A stretch of DNA of 64,000 nucleotides from Pseudomonadota bacterium (GCA_023411815.1 JAEYOJ010000157.1:1-64000); one strand, 5' to 3'. Shown: positions 8,997 through 20,302, numbered from the stretch's first letter. The notes: generated by a model from the sequence alone, not told the origin. Program-made: numbers and translations.

Positions 8997-9777
8997 CCCC
9001 GAGCATGTCGGCCATAGTGTACAGCTTGCCCGGCTTCTGGGTCCAAAGCCATTTGGCGGCGCGCAGTGCGCCCTGGGCGAAAGTCTCGCGCGAATGGGCG
9101 CGGTGGGTCACCTCGATGCGTTCGCCGGGGCCGAGGAAATAGATCGTGTGATCTCCCACCACGTCGCCGCCGCGCAAGGTCTGCAGGCCGATCTCCTCGC
9201 GGGGGCGTTCGCCGATGATGCCTTCCCGGCAGCAGCAAGCCTTGTCCCGCAGCTCACAGCCCCTGGCCTCGGCCAGGCACTCGCCGAGCTTGAGGGCCGT
9301 GCCGCTTGGCGCGTCCTTCTTCTTGTTGTGGTGGATCTCCATGATCTCCAGGTCGTAGGCCGGGCCGAGCTTCCTGACCAGTTCGGGCAGCACGGCCAGC
9401 AGCGTATTGATGCCCACGCTCATGTTCGGGGCCCAGAACAGCGGGGCTTTATGGGCGGCCGCGCGCAGTTCGTCCTGCTGCTCCGGCGTGAAGCCCGTGG
9501 TGCCGATGACCGCGGCCGTGCCGCTCTCGGCGGCCAGCTTGGCCGTGGTCAGGCTGGCCTCGGGGGAGGTGAAGTCGATGACCACGGCGCCCCTGACCGT
9601 CTTCAGCACCTCGCCCAAACTCTTGCCGAATGGGCAGCCCAGGACCTCAAGGCCTTGAGCCCTGCTCGACGGTTCGACGACTCCCGCCAGCGCCAGTTCG
9701 GGATCGGCCTGGGTCAGGCGCACCAGGGTAGCGCCCATGCGCCCCCCTGCTCCATTGATGATCACCGGGCAGTTCAT
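8992..9777 (-). CDS. dapB: 4-hydroxy-tetrahydrodipicolinate reductase, canonical copy
   Basis: This 261-residue DapB sits 36 bases after ligA, so it is taken as the ancestral copy of the tandem pair. Motifs match the family better than the other copy: Glu at position 35 after the second beta strand, WAPNMSVG, SRETFAQGA, and the catalytic HHNKKKDAPSGTA. GGAGG lies eight bases before the ATG. The TAG stop is embedded in the end of the palindromic element that separates the two copies, so the natural C-terminus may have been altered by that insertion (it ends MLGV here and MLLA in the other copy). Confidence 0.95.
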   Translation of the reverse strand: MNCPVIINGAGGRMGATLVRLTQADPELALAGVVEPSSRAQGLEVLGCPFGKSLGEVLKTVRGAVVIDFTSPEASLTTAKLAAESGTAAVIGTTGFTPEQQDELRAAAHKAPLFWAPNMSVGINTLLAVLPELVRKLGPAYDLEIMEIHHNKKKDAPSGTALKLGECLAEARGCELRDKACCCREGIIGERPREEIGLQTLRGGDVVGDHTIYFLGPGERIEVTHRAHSRETFAQGALRAAKWLWTQKPGKLYTMADMLGV

Positions 9778-9927
9778 GTCTAAAACCTCCGCATGTTGCT
9801 TGCCTGGGGCCTGCTATCCGTCCACCTGCGCGCCCGCCCCGACCAGACGCAGGAATTCCTCGAAGCCGATGACGGCCAGTCCCAGCTTGTTGGCCTTGTC
9901 CAACTTGCTGCCTGGGTTCTCGCCCAC
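9002..9927 (-). repeat. Direct repeat copy B (dapB plus ligA 3' end)
   Basis: This is the partner of the repeat at 7872-8796 and is the copy still connected to an intact ligA. It defines the original order ligA-dapB. The spacer between the two repeat units is about 205 bases and contains the palindromic element. Confidence 0.9.
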
Positions 9928-12129
9928 GACCACGTAATCCACATTATTGGAGATCGATTTGGCCGGAATTCCGCCGGCCTGCTCCACCAAAGCCTCCGCC
10001 TCGGAGCGACCCATGCCAGGCAGCCCGCCGGTAAACAGAACGCGCTTGTCCGCCAAGGGCAGATGCGCCCTTGCTTCGGGCGCGACCGCGGACGCACTGG
10101 ACGGCCACAGGCCGATCTCCTTGAAGCGCGCCAACAGATTGCGGTTGGCCTCGTTCTGGAAGAACTCGCTGATGGATTCGGAGATCTTGTCACTTATGCC
10201 GGGAAGCTCTTCCAACTCCTGGCGCATGGCGCTTCCCAGCGCGTCCAGATCGCGGAAGCGCGAGGCCAGAAGCCTGGCAGTCTCCTCGCCCACGTGAGGG
10301 ATGCCCAGAGCGGCCATCAATCGAGGGAGCGTCGCCTCCTCCTTGGCCTTGCGGATCGATTCGATAAAATTGGAGGCTGATTTGTCACCCATGCGCTCCA
10401 GGGTGAGCAGATCCGTCTTCTTCATGGTGAAGAGATCGACCGGGGAACGGATCATGCCCTTGCCGATGAGGATCTCAACCCATTTGCGGCCAAGGCCTTC
10501 GATATCCAAACCGGCCTTGGACACGAAATGGATGATGCTCTGGCGCACGACCGCCGGGCAGGTGATGTTCACGCACTTCCAGATGCGCCGCTCTTCCGAG
10601 GCGAGGACCACTTCGGTGTGGCAGACAGGGCACTCGGCGGGAAAGGTGAACTCCTGCTCCTCTCCCGTGCGTTTTTCGGCCAGCGGCCGCACCACTTCGG
10701 GAATTACATCCCCGGCGCGCTGGATGAGCACGCGGTCGCCCAGGCGCAGGTCCTTCTCGCGGATGTAGCTCTCGTTATGCAGGCTGGCGCTGGATACGGT
10801 CACTCCGCCCACGCTCACCGGGTCCAGTTCGGCCACGGGCGTGAGCATTCCCGTGCGGCCGACCTGTATGCGAATGGCGCGCAGGAGCGTTTCGGCCTGA
10901 TAGGCCGGAAACTTGAGGGCCAGGGCCCAGCGCGGGGCCTTGGCGGTGAAGCCCAGGAAACGCTGAAGTTCCAGACAATTGAGTTTGGCCACCAGCCCGT
11001 CGATCTCGAAGGGCAAGGCCTCGCGGCCAGCCTGCAGCTTCTCGAAGCTGGCGGCCACCTCCTCGGGCTGCCGGCACAGCTTGGCCTCGGGCGGGATGGG
11101 CAGGCCGAGCTTCGCCAGACCGGCAATGATCTCGTCTTGTCCTTGCCAGCCGGGCGCTCCATTCCAGTCCACCTGACCGACCCCGTAGGCGAAGAAGCGC
11201 AAGGGGCGTGCGGCGGTGATACGCGGATCGAGCTGGCGCACGGAGCCGGCCGCGGCATTGCGGGGGTTAGCAAATACCTTTTCGCCCCTTTCGGCCTGCC
11301 GCTCGTTGAGCGCATGGAAGTCCACCTTGCGTATGACCACCTCGCCACGCACCTCCAGCAGGCGCGGCAGCGCCCCGCCGTCGTGGAGCACGAGCGGAAG
11401 ATTCTTCACCGTGCGCACGTTCTGCGTCACGTCCTCGCCTGTTTCGCCGTCTCCACGGGTGGCCGCTCGCACTAACTGACCGTTCTCGTAGATGGCCTCC
11501 AGAGCCAAGCCGTCCAATTTGGGATCTATCCAGAAAATGCCGAGCAGCGAAGCCAGATTCTTCCAGGTTTCTGTCGAGAGCTCGTCCAACATGGCCACGG
11601 GCTGCAAGCGGAAGCTTCCACCCGAAGATTCCACCGCAACGGTCACGGATTTTTCCACAAAGCCGCGGAAGGCCTCAACGGCTCCCCCTCCAAGCAGGCC
11701 GCGCAAGGCCTCTTTGATCTGTCGGCGCAGGGCGTCTCGGGCACGGTCTTCAAGCCTCCGTCCGGCCCGCGTTTCGCTCTCGGCTTCCAGCCTGACCAGG
11801 AGGACATCCTCGAAATGGCGCCCTACACGAGCGGCGAACTCGCGCCAGCCATCCAGGTCCATGGCGTTGTCCAGGCTGTACATGCGCAGCCTGTGCTTGT
11901 ACTGGACGAACTCCTCGGCAGGCGCCGCACCCACGCGCTGCGTCGGCGAGGTCGGATCGTAAAGATCCGGATGCACGCTTTCCAGCTCCATGAGTTCGCG
12001 CATCAAGCGGTCGTACTCGGCGTCGGAAATGATCGGCGTATCGAGCACGTAGTAGCGGTAATTATGAAGGTGGAGTTCCTTGCGCAGGCGCTCCACGTGC
12101 TGGCGAATATCCTCGGTCTCAGGAACCAT
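9814..12129 (-). CDS. ligA: NAD+-dependent DNA ligase LigA with a large insertion
   Basis: LigA seals nicks in DNA during replication and repair, using NAD+. The 771-residue protein shows the Ia domain (LHNYRYYVLD, AEYDRLMREL, SPTQRVG), the adenylation motif DPKLDGLA with lysine K204, the OB and zinc-finger region with four Cys (CPVCH and CVNITCP), HhH repeats and a C-terminal BRCT domain. In E. coli the reactive lysine is K115. The 89-residue difference comes from an Arg/Glu-rich insertion at about residues 104-196, between SLDNAMDLDGW and WIDPKLDG. The ATG at 12129 lies eight bases after the channel gene stop, and dapB follows 36 bases later, so all are likely one operon. Confidence 0.95.
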   Translation of the reverse strand: MVPETEDIRQHVERLRKELHLHNYRYYVLDTPIISDAEYDRLMRELMELESVHPDLYDPTSPTQRVGAAPAEEFVQYKHRLRMYSLDNAMDLDGWREFAARVGRHFEDVLLVRLEAESETRAGRRLEDRARDALRRQIKEALRGLLGGGAVEAFRGFVEKSVTVAVESSGGSFRLQPVAMLDELSTETWKNLASLLGIFWIDPKLDGLALEAIYENGQLVRAATRGDGETGEDVTQNVRTVKNLPLVLHDGGALPRLLEVRGEVVIRKVDFHALNERQAERGEKVFANPRNAAAGSVRQLDPRITAARPLRFFAYGVGQVDWNGAPGWQGQDEIIAGLAKLGLPIPPEAKLCRQPEEVAASFEKLQAGREALPFEIDGLVAKLNCLELQRFLGFTAKAPRWALALKFPAYQAETLLRAIRIQVGRTGMLTPVAELDPVSVGGVTVSSASLHNESYIREKDLRLGDRVLIQRAGDVIPEVVRPLAEKRTGEEQEFTFPAECPVCHTEVVLASEERRIWKCVNITCPAVVRQSIIHFVSKAGLDIEGLGRKWVEILIGKGMIRSPVDLFTMKKTDLLTLERMGDKSASNFIESIRKAKEEATLPRLMAALGIPHVGEETARLLASRFRDLDALGSAMRQELEELPGISDKISESISEFFQNEANRNLLARFKEIGLWPSSASAVAPEARAHLPLADKRVLFTGGLPGMGRSEAEALVEQAGGIPAKSISNNVDYVVVGENPGSKLDKANKLGLAVIGFEEFLRLVGAGAQVDG

Positions 12130-12137
12130 GAGTGTAC

Positions 12138-13166
12138 CTAAATCCCGACAGCCGTGATCTGGCCGTCGCATATGTCCCGAAGCTTCTGGAGATGATCCGG
12201 CTTGCCCACCGTGACCAGGGTGTCGCCGCTTTCGATGACCGCATCCGGACCGGGGTTGAAGATCATTTCGTCAGTGTGTTTCTTGATGGCCATGATGATA
12301 ATGTTCAGCCTTGGACGAATTCCGGCGGACTTAATATCCTTGCCGTTCAGGGCTGATTTCGGACCGACGCGCAGCTCTTCCATCTGCAGGTCCAGGTTGC
12401 TGCGCGCGGCGATCTCCAGCAGGTTGGTCACTGTGGGCCTCAATACGGACTGGGCCATGCGCCTTCCGCCGATGAGGTTCGGCAGCACCACGCGGTCGGC
12501 TCCGGCCCGCTCCAAGCGGGGGATGTGCGCCTCACTGTCGGCGCGGGCGATGATGGTCAGGCCGGGATTGAGCTGCCGGGCCGTGAGCGTCACATAGACG
12601 TTGGCCGCGTCGGAAGTCAGGGCCGTGATCAGCGAGGAAGCCTTTTCCAGGCCTGCGGACAGGAGAACCTCGCCCGAAGTGGCGTCGCCGGACACGGACA
12701 GCATGCCGCTCGCTTCCAGCTCCTCAATGAGGGAGGGTTCCTTCTCCACGACCACAACCGGATAGCCCTCGCGGTGGATCTCCTTGGCCACGATGCTGCC
12801 GATGCGGCCGTAGCCGCAGACGATGAAATGGCCGGACAACTTGTTGATGATCTTTTGCATCCTGCGTCTCTCAAGCATCATCTGCAGACGGCCTTCCACC
12901 ATCAATTGGGTGAAGGAGCCCACAAGATAGGCAAAAGCGCCGACTCCGGACAGTATCAGCCCCACGGTGAACAGACGCCCCTCGGAGGACAGGGGATGGA
13001 CCTCGGTGAACCCGACCGTGGAGAGCGTGATGACGACCATGTACAGGCTGTCCACGAATTCCCAGCCCTCGACGAGCATGAAGCCCGCCACGCCCGCGAC
13101 AACGACTCCGCATATGAATACGAAGCCGGCGAGCACCGGCCACCACATCCGGTACTTGTACCGCAA
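12138..13166 (-). CDS. Ion channel with TrkA-N/RCK domains (putative K+ channel)
   Basis: This is a two-helix potassium-channel-type protein with a cytoplasmic RCK module. The first helix is at about residues 10-32, the pore loop ends in TLSTVGFTE (filter T50-V-G-F53), and the second helix is at about 66-90. A Rossmann RCK-N domain starts at VCGYGRIG (118-123) and is followed by RCK-C (TrkA-C) to residue 342. The filter TVGF lacks the last Gly of TVGYG, which is common in prokaryotic members of this class. The start is uncertain. A TTG at 13166 gives 342 residues and an ATG lies at 13148; the best ribosome binding site (GGGAGCGC before ATGA near 13191) leads into another frame. It sits 35 bases after uvrB. 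Confidence 0.88.
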   Translation of the reverse strand: MRYKYRMWWPVLAGFVFICGVVVAGVAGFMLVEGWEFVDSLYMVVITLSTVGFTEVHPLSSEGRLFTVGLILSGVGAFAYLVGSFTQLMVEGRLQMMLERRRMQKIINKLSGHFIVCGYGRIGSIVAKEIHREGYPVVVVEKEPSLIEELEASGMLSVSGDATSGEVLLSAGLEKASSLITALTSDAANVYVTLTARQLNPGLTIIARADSEAHIPRLERAGADRVVLPNLIGGRRMAQSVLRPTVTNLLEIAARSNLDLQMEELRVGPKSALNGKDIKSAGIRPRLNIIIMAIKKHTDEMIFNPGPDAVIESGDTLVTVGKPDHLQKLRDICDGQITAVGI

Positions 13167-13201
13167 GGCCAGGATGCGTGCGCGCGCTCATGCGCTCCCT
13201 C

Positions 13202-15205
<2,004 letters not shown>

Positions 15206-15343
15206 AGTGTGTCAATTCCGGGATAAATCCGGTCTGGGGCATCACCCTTCCATCGCGGCCGGGAATGCCCTATGGAATACCAAGGTCTGCAAGTCTACCC
15301 GTAGCGGACTCAGCTGACAATCACGCAACGAGCGGAGCAGTGC

Positions 15344-15847
15344 ATGGACGTAACAATCATTCCGCCCGAAGGTGTCCTACAGGAGGAACGAGCCTTCTCG
15401 TTATCTATGACGGTGCGAACCTTCAAGGGCCGACGGGACGTGGACATTCACCTCTTCCGACACTCCTGGGATCAGGCCGAGGAGCAAGCCTACGATTGGG
15501 ATACGCTCATAGGCCCTCCGCTTGACGTCGACACGCCCGTCAGTCCCGTCGAAACCGCGGGTAGCCGCCTCGTGCTCCTGGAGTCGTTCACCCGGAAGGA
15601 ACGCGACATGATCGTGGACTTCCTTACGCAACAATATCAGGACAGGCTGACTGCCATTCGTTCCCGCCCCTTGACCTTCCCCATTCCGTCGGGACTCACG
15701 GGTTTATCCCAAGTCAGGGCCGGGGAGAACATCGGACTGGTCGACTTTTCCCGCATCCACAGCTATACACTGCCCATCCCGCTACGGGGATTATACGACC
15801 TTAATCAACACAAGCCCATAATCGCCACGACAGAGACAAATCCTTGA
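15344..15847 (+). CDS. Conserved-looking hypothetical protein
   Basis: The 167-residue product begins MDVTIIPPEGVLQEERAF. It is soluble with no signal peptide or membrane segment, and its N-terminal half is acidic. A stretch VLLESFTRKERDMIVDFLTQQ looks like an amphipathic helix, and the middle VRTFKGRRDVDIHLFRHSW is beta-like. I do not recognise the family. GGAG precedes the ATG at a normal distance. Its stop overlaps the TTG start of the next glycosyltransferase (TTGA), so the two are translationally coupled and may act together on a surface glycan. Confidence 0.75.
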   Translation: MDVTIIPPEGVLQEERAFSLSMTVRTFKGRRDVDIHLFRHSWDQAEEQAYDWDTLIGPPLDVDTPVSPVETAGSRLVLLESFTRKERDMIVDFLTQQYQDRLTAIRSRPLTFPIPSGLTGLSQVRAGENIGLVDFSRIHSYTLPIPLRGLYDLNQHKPIIATTETNP

Positions 15848-16926
15848 GCCAATCAAGCCTCTTCGGGAGACGCTTCGCCAAGATCCTGGTCTGCCAGCAG
15901 CGCCAGATCGGCGACGTGCTCCTGGCCACTCCGGCCGTGCACATGCTTCGTAAGGCCCAGCCACAAGCCGAACTGCATTTCCTCACTGAAAAGAAATGCG
16001 CACCCGTGCTCCAATATAACCCGGACATCAACGTTGTCTGGGAGATCGACAAGAAGCAGCTGACCAACCTGGGCAAGGAACTCGCCTTCTACCACCGCGT
16101 CGCCCGCCAGGGGTTCGACCTAGTGGTGGACTTCCAGCAGTTGCCGCGCCTGCAATGGGTAGTGCTCTTTTCCCGCGCATCCGTGCGCCTGAGCTACAAC
16201 CCGCCGTGGCAACGCCGATTCCTGTATACCCACTGGACCGACATGCAACCCGGTTATGCCGCCCAAACAAAGGCGAGCATACTCCGACCGCTGGGCATCG
16301 AGTGGAACGGCGAAAAGCCGCGCATCAATCTGAGCGAGGACGAGCAGCGCCAAGCCGCCCAGTGGCTGCGCGAGCAAGGTTTGCGGGAGAGCGAACAGCT
16401 GATCACCGTTGATCCCTCGCACCGCCGCATCACGCGATTATGGCCTGCCGAGTATTTCGCGCGGCTCATCGACCTTGCTGCCGAGCGCGATGCAAGCCTG
16501 CGCTTCCTGCTTCTGTTCGGGCCCGGCGAGGAATCGGCGGTGCGGGAGGTCGCCGGGCTCGTGCGGCGCAAGGAAGCCCTGCTGCCCATAGGGCGCATGC
16601 TCAGCCTGCGCGAAATGGCCGCGGTCCTCGGCCTGGCCAGGCTGCACGTGGGCAACTGCTCGTCCCCGGCCCACTTCGCCGTGGCCGTGGACACTCCGAC
16701 CCTGGTCGTGCGCGGTTCCACGGGCGACGAGTGGCGCTATCCCTCGCCCAAGCATCGCAGCCTGCGCCTGGGACTCCCCTGCCAGCCATGCAACAAAAGC
16801 CCCTGCCCCCTGGACACACGGCAATGCCTTGTCGAGTTCACGGCCGAGCGGGTTTCTACATCTCTCTTCGAAATGCTTGCAGCGGAAACGAAGCCTCGGG
16901 ATTTGACGAAGGAAAATCCAGCGTAG
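15844..16926 (+). CDS. Glycosyltransferase family 9 (heptosyltransferase-like)
   Basis: The 360-residue protein resembles ADP-heptose:LPS heptosyltransferases, which add heptose to the lipopolysaccharide core from the cytoplasmic face. It opens with ILVCQQRQIGDVLLATPAV, the GT9 N-terminal acceptor motif. It continues with the donor-domain segments VDPSHRRITRLWPAEYFARL and LHVGNCSSPAHFAVAVDTPT. Late cysteines (CQPCNKSPCP) are usual in this family. The start is a TTG overlapping the stop of the preceding gene, with no other good start before the conserved region. It converges with aat, whose stop is only nine bases away. Confidence 0.9.
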   Translation: MSQSSLFGRRFAKILVCQQRQIGDVLLATPAVHMLRKAQPQAELHFLTEKKCAPVLQYNPDINVVWEIDKKQLTNLGKELAFYHRVARQGFDLVVDFQQLPRLQWVVLFSRASVRLSYNPPWQRRFLYTHWTDMQPGYAAQTKASILRPLGIEWNGEKPRINLSEDEQRQAAQWLREQGLRESEQLITVDPSHRRITRLWPAEYFARLIDLAAERDASLRFLLLFGPGEESAVREVAGLVRRKEALLPIGRMLSLREMAAVLGLARLHVGNCSSPAHFAVAVDTPTLVVRGSTGDEWRYPSPKHRSLRLGLPCQPCNKSPCPLDTRQCLVEFTAERVSTSLFEMLAAETKPRDLTKENPA

Positions 16927-16935
16927 CGAGCGCGG

Positions 16936-17646
16936 CTACCACTCCAGGCTTTCACAAAAACCAGCGGGCATTTCCCAACGCCCCCGCCTCGTAGGATGCT
17001 GTATGGCGGCTCGAAGGCGGGCCAGAAACTCGCGCCTGCTGACCTCCTGCGCGCCGAAGTTAAGCATGTGCGGGGTTGACTGCTGGCAATCCACAAAATG
17101 GAATTCCCACTGCGTCAAAAGCCGGTTGAGGGTGACGAAGGCAGTCTTGGAGGCATTGGGGACGTGAAAGAACATGGATTCTCCGAAAAAGGCCCGCCCC
17201 AGCGACACGCCGTAGAGCCCGCCCACTAGCCTGCCATCCTGCCAGGCCTCGACGCTGTGCGCCAGGCCGGCTTCATGCATATCCACATAGGCCTCGATCA
17301 TCTCCGAGATCAGCCAAGTACCCTCGCCTTGGGGACGCTTGGTCTTGGCGCAGGCCGCGATAACATCCTCGAAAGCCCTGTCCAAAGTGATCTGAAAAGG
17401 CAGCTTGCGCAAGAGCTTGCGCAGGCTGCGAGACACGATAATCTTGATGGGTTCGATGATGGGCCGGGGATCCGGCGACCACCAGAGAATGGGAGTGGTG
17501 GAGCTGTACCAGGGGAAAATGCCGTGCGCGTAGGCTGAAACCAGCCGCTCCATGGACAGGTCGCCGCCCACCGCAAGCAACCCGTCGGGATCAGCGTAGG
17601 CGGGGTCAGGAAAGATCAGCTGTTCGCCAAGAATAAAGACCGACAT
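16936..17646 (-). CDS. aat: Leucyl/phenylalanyl-tRNA--protein transferase
   Basis: Aat attaches Leu or Phe from tRNA to N-terminal Arg or Lys of proteins, making them substrates of ClpS-ClpAP. The 236-residue length is typical. Motifs include FPDPAYADPDGLLAVGGDLS, the GIFPWYS segment, WWSPDPRP, GGLYGVSLG and FFGESMF. It lies 31 bases downstream of clpA, which follows clpS directly, so tagging enzyme, adaptor and protease make one N-end-rule operon. Confidence 0.96.
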   Translation of the reverse strand: MSVFILGEQLIFPDPAYADPDGLLAVGGDLSMERLVSAYAHGIFPWYSSTTPILWWSPDPRPIIEPIKIIVSRSLRKLLRKLPFQITLDRAFEDVIAACAKTKRPQGEGTWLISEMIEAYVDMHEAGLAHSVEAWQDGRLVGGLYGVSLGRAFFGESMFFHVPNASKTAFVTLNRLLTQWEFHFVDCQQSTPHMLNFGAQEVSRREFLARLRAAIQHPTRRGRWEMPAGFCESLEW

Positions 17647-17677
17647 ATGCCACGCGCCCTGCCCAGAAGGGGCAGGC

Positions 17678-19987
17678 CTAAGCCTGCCCCACCTCTTCTT
17701 CCTCGAGTTCTTTGGTCCGGGCCACTACGGTGGGCGTGAAGTTGAAAACGAGCTGGTCCTCCTCGGTGTTGCCCTTCCTGCTCGGGTTTGCCGGCGCATC
17801 GACAAGCACCTCGCCTCCCTTCTGCAGTTCGCCGAAGAGCATCTCGTCGGCCAACCTGTCCTTCACCTTGGTCTGGATGACCCGGCCCAAGGGACGGGCG
17901 CCGAAAGATGGATCGTAGCCCCAGGTGGCCAGCACGCTGCGGGCCTTGCCCGTAAGCCTGACCGTAACCTTTTTCTCCTTGATCTGCTCGTTGAGCTGGC
18001 CGATGAATTTGTCCACGATCTGCTCGACGACTCCCTGCGCCAGAGCGTCAAACTGAATGATGGCATCCAGCCTGTTGCGGAACTCGGGGCTGAACAGCTT
18101 CTCAACCGCCTTGACGCCCTTGCCCTTCATGGTTTCCTCGCCGCCCATGAAACCAATGCTCGTGGAGGCCATTTCCCGCACGCCGGCATTGGAGGTCATG
18201 AGCACGACCACGTGCCTGAAATCGGCCTTGCGGCCCGTGTTATCCGTCAACGTGGCGTAGTCCATGATCTGCAACAGGATGTTGAACAGATCAGGATGCG
18301 CCTTCTCGATCTCGTCCAGAAGCAGCACGCTATACGGGTTCTTGCGGATGTCCTCGGTAAGCAGGCCACCCTGGTCGAAACCCACGTAGCCAGGAGGCGC
18401 GCCTATGAGACGGGCTACGGCGTGCTTCTCCATGTATTCGCTCATGTCGTAGCGCAGGAATTTGACACCCATGACCTCAGCCAACTGCTTGGCCAACTCG
18501 GTCTTGCCCACGCCCGTGGGGCCCACCAGCAGGAAGTTGCCCAGGGGCCGAGTCTCGTTGCCCAAACCTGCGCGAGAGCGCTTGATGGAGCGGGCGATGC
18601 TGTCCACGGCCTGATCCTGGCCGAAGACGCGTCCCTTGAGCTCCTTGTCCAAATCCTTGAGCCGCAGGCGATCCGAGGCGGTCACGCGCTGGGAAGGCAC
18701 GCGGGCGATCTTGGCCACGACCTTCTCCACGTCTCCAACACGGATGGCGTTGTCCTTGCGGCCTCCGCTCAACTTGAACACAGCCCCGGCCTCGTCGATG
18801 ACGTCGATGGCCTTGTCGGGCAGAAAGCGGTCGTTGATATACCTGGCCGACAATTCGGCAGCGGCCTTGATTGCCGTCAAGGTGTAGTGAACCTTATGGT
18901 GCTTTTCATAGTAGGGTTTGAGTCCCTTGAGTATCTCCACGGTGTCGTCCACCGAGGGTTCCTGGATCTCGATCTTCTGGAAGCGGCGGGAAAGGGCGCG
19001 ATCCTTTTCGAAGTGGTTCTTGTACTCCTCGAAGGTGGTGGAACCGATGCAGCGGATTTCGCCCGAGGCCAACAGCGGCTTGAGGATGTTCGACGCGTCC
19101 AGCGTGCCTCCGCTAGTGGCGCCGGCACCGACGATGGTATGAATCTCGTCCACGAACAGAATTGCGTTCTTGCGCTCTACCAGGGCCGTCAGCACGCCTT
19201 TGAGGCGGGCCTCGAAGTCGCCGCGGTACTTTGTCCCCGCGAGCAGTGCGCCCATGTCCAGAGCGAATATTTCCGTGTCGTAAAACATCTCGGACACATC
19301 GCGCTGAACGATGCGCAGGGCTAAACCCTCGGCCATGGCCGTCTTGCCCACTCCCGGATCGCCCACGTAAAGCGGGTTGTTCTTGCGCCGGCGGGCCAAC
19401 ACCTGGATGGTGCGCTCAAGCTCATCCTTGCGGCCGATGAGTGGATCAATCAGCCCTTCGCGAGCTTTCTGCACCAGATTAACGGTGAACTGATCCAACA
19501 GCGACTCCTTCTTGGCTCCGCCGCATTCGCCGCCCGCGCATGACTTGCCCGGTTCAGGCGTATTGGAGGGGTGCGCGATGACTTCCAGGATATCCAGGCG
19601 GCTTATGCCTTGGGATTTGAGGAAGTAGACCGCATAGGAATCTTCTTCATCGAACAGGGATGCCAGAACGTCGCCCACCTCCACCTGCTCCTTGCCCGCG
19701 GACTGCATGTGCATGATGGCCCGCTGAAGCACGCGCTGCACGCTCAAGGTCTGTACGACCTCGGTGGACATGGGTTCGGGCATGACCTCCAAATGGTCTA
19801 TGAAATACCTCTCCAGCTGATTGCGCAAGCGCATCAAGTCGGCCCCGCAACTTTCAAGAATGCTCTTGCCGCTCTCCTCTCGAACGATGGCATAGAGGAG
19901 GTGCTCCAAGGTCAAAAATTCGTGATTACGGCGTTTGACTTCCTTGACCGCATCCGTCAAAACCGTTTCAAGTCTTTTGCTAAGCAT
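17678..19987 (-). CDS. clpA: ATP-dependent Clp protease ATPase subunit ClpA
   Basis: ClpA unfolds substrates and feeds them to ClpP. The 769-residue protein has the N-terminal double Clp-N repeat (residues 1-140), AAA module 1 with Walker A GDPGVGKT (209-216) and AAA module 2 with GPTGVGKT (489-496), then the D2 small domain. There is no ClpB-type middle coiled coil, and the clpS partner is adjacent, so ClpA is preferred over ClpB or ClpC. A short Cys/Gly linker (CAGGECGG, about 150-157) separates the N domain from module 1, which is unusual. The ATG follows the clpS stop with no gap, with GAGG within the clpS end. ClpP is not in the window. Confidence 0.96.
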   Translation of the reverse strand: MLSKRLETVLTDAVKEVKRRNHEFLTLEHLLYAIVREESGKSILESCGADLMRLRNQLERYFIDHLEVMPEPMSTEVVQTLSVQRVLQRAIMHMQSAGKEQVEVGDVLASLFDEEDSYAVYFLKSQGISRLDILEVIAHPSNTPEPGKSCAGGECGGAKKESLLDQFTVNLVQKAREGLIDPLIGRKDELERTIQVLARRRKNNPLYVGDPGVGKTAMAEGLALRIVQRDVSEMFYDTEIFALDMGALLAGTKYRGDFEARLKGVLTALVERKNAILFVDEIHTIVGAGATSGGTLDASNILKPLLASGEIRCIGSTTFEEYKNHFEKDRALSRRFQKIEIQEPSVDDTVEILKGLKPYYEKHHKVHYTLTAIKAAAELSARYINDRFLPDKAIDVIDEAGAVFKLSGGRKDNAIRVGDVEKVVAKIARVPSQRVTASDRLRLKDLDKELKGRVFGQDQAVDSIARSIKRSRAGLGNETRPLGNFLLVGPTGVGKTELAKQLAEVMGVKFLRYDMSEYMEKHAVARLIGAPPGYVGFDQGGLLTEDIRKNPYSVLLLDEIEKAHPDLFNILLQIMDYATLTDNTGRKADFRHVVVLMTSNAGVREMASTSIGFMGGEETMKGKGVKAVEKLFSPEFRNRLDAIIQFDALAQGVVEQIVDKFIGQLNEQIKEKKVTVRLTGKARSVLATWGYDPSFGARPLGRVIQTKVKDRLADEMLFGELQKGGEVLVDAPANPSRKGNTEEDQLVFNFTPTVVARTKELEEEEVGQA

Positions 19988-20302
19988 TTAAACCTCTTCC
20001 ATGGTACATTTGAGGGGATACCCCTCTTTGCGGGCCATCTTGTGCACTAAAGCCACCTTGGTTTCGGCGATCTCGGTCGTATAAACTCCGCAGACGCCAA
20101 CTCCCTTCTCATGCACCGTCAGCATGATATGCGTGGCTTCAGCCTCGTTTTTGTTGAAGATGACCTTGAGCACGAAGACGACGAATTCCATGGTCGTATA
20201 ATCATCATTATGCAGGAGCACTTTGTACCGACGAGGCTCCCGAACCTCTTCCTTGATGTTGGTCTCAAACTCGGTGTTCTCACGGGTGAAGGGCTTGGAC
20301 AT
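19988..20302 (-). CDS. clpS: ATP-dependent Clp protease adaptor ClpS
   Basis: ClpS binds N-degron residues and delivers the proteins to ClpA. The 104-residue protein has a disordered N-terminal arm. The core carries YKVLLHNDDYTTMEFVV (the Asn-Asp pair that contacts the alpha-amino group), the helix VIFNKNEAEATHIMLTVH, and the final GYPLKCTMEE strand. It is immediately followed by clpA (no intergenic base) and then aat. Confidence 0.96.
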   Translation of the reverse strand: MSKPFTRENTEFETNIKEEVREPRRYKVLLHNDDYTTMEFVVFVLKVIFNKNEAEATHIMLTVHEKGVGVCGVYTTEIAETKVALVHKMARKEGYPLKCTMEEV

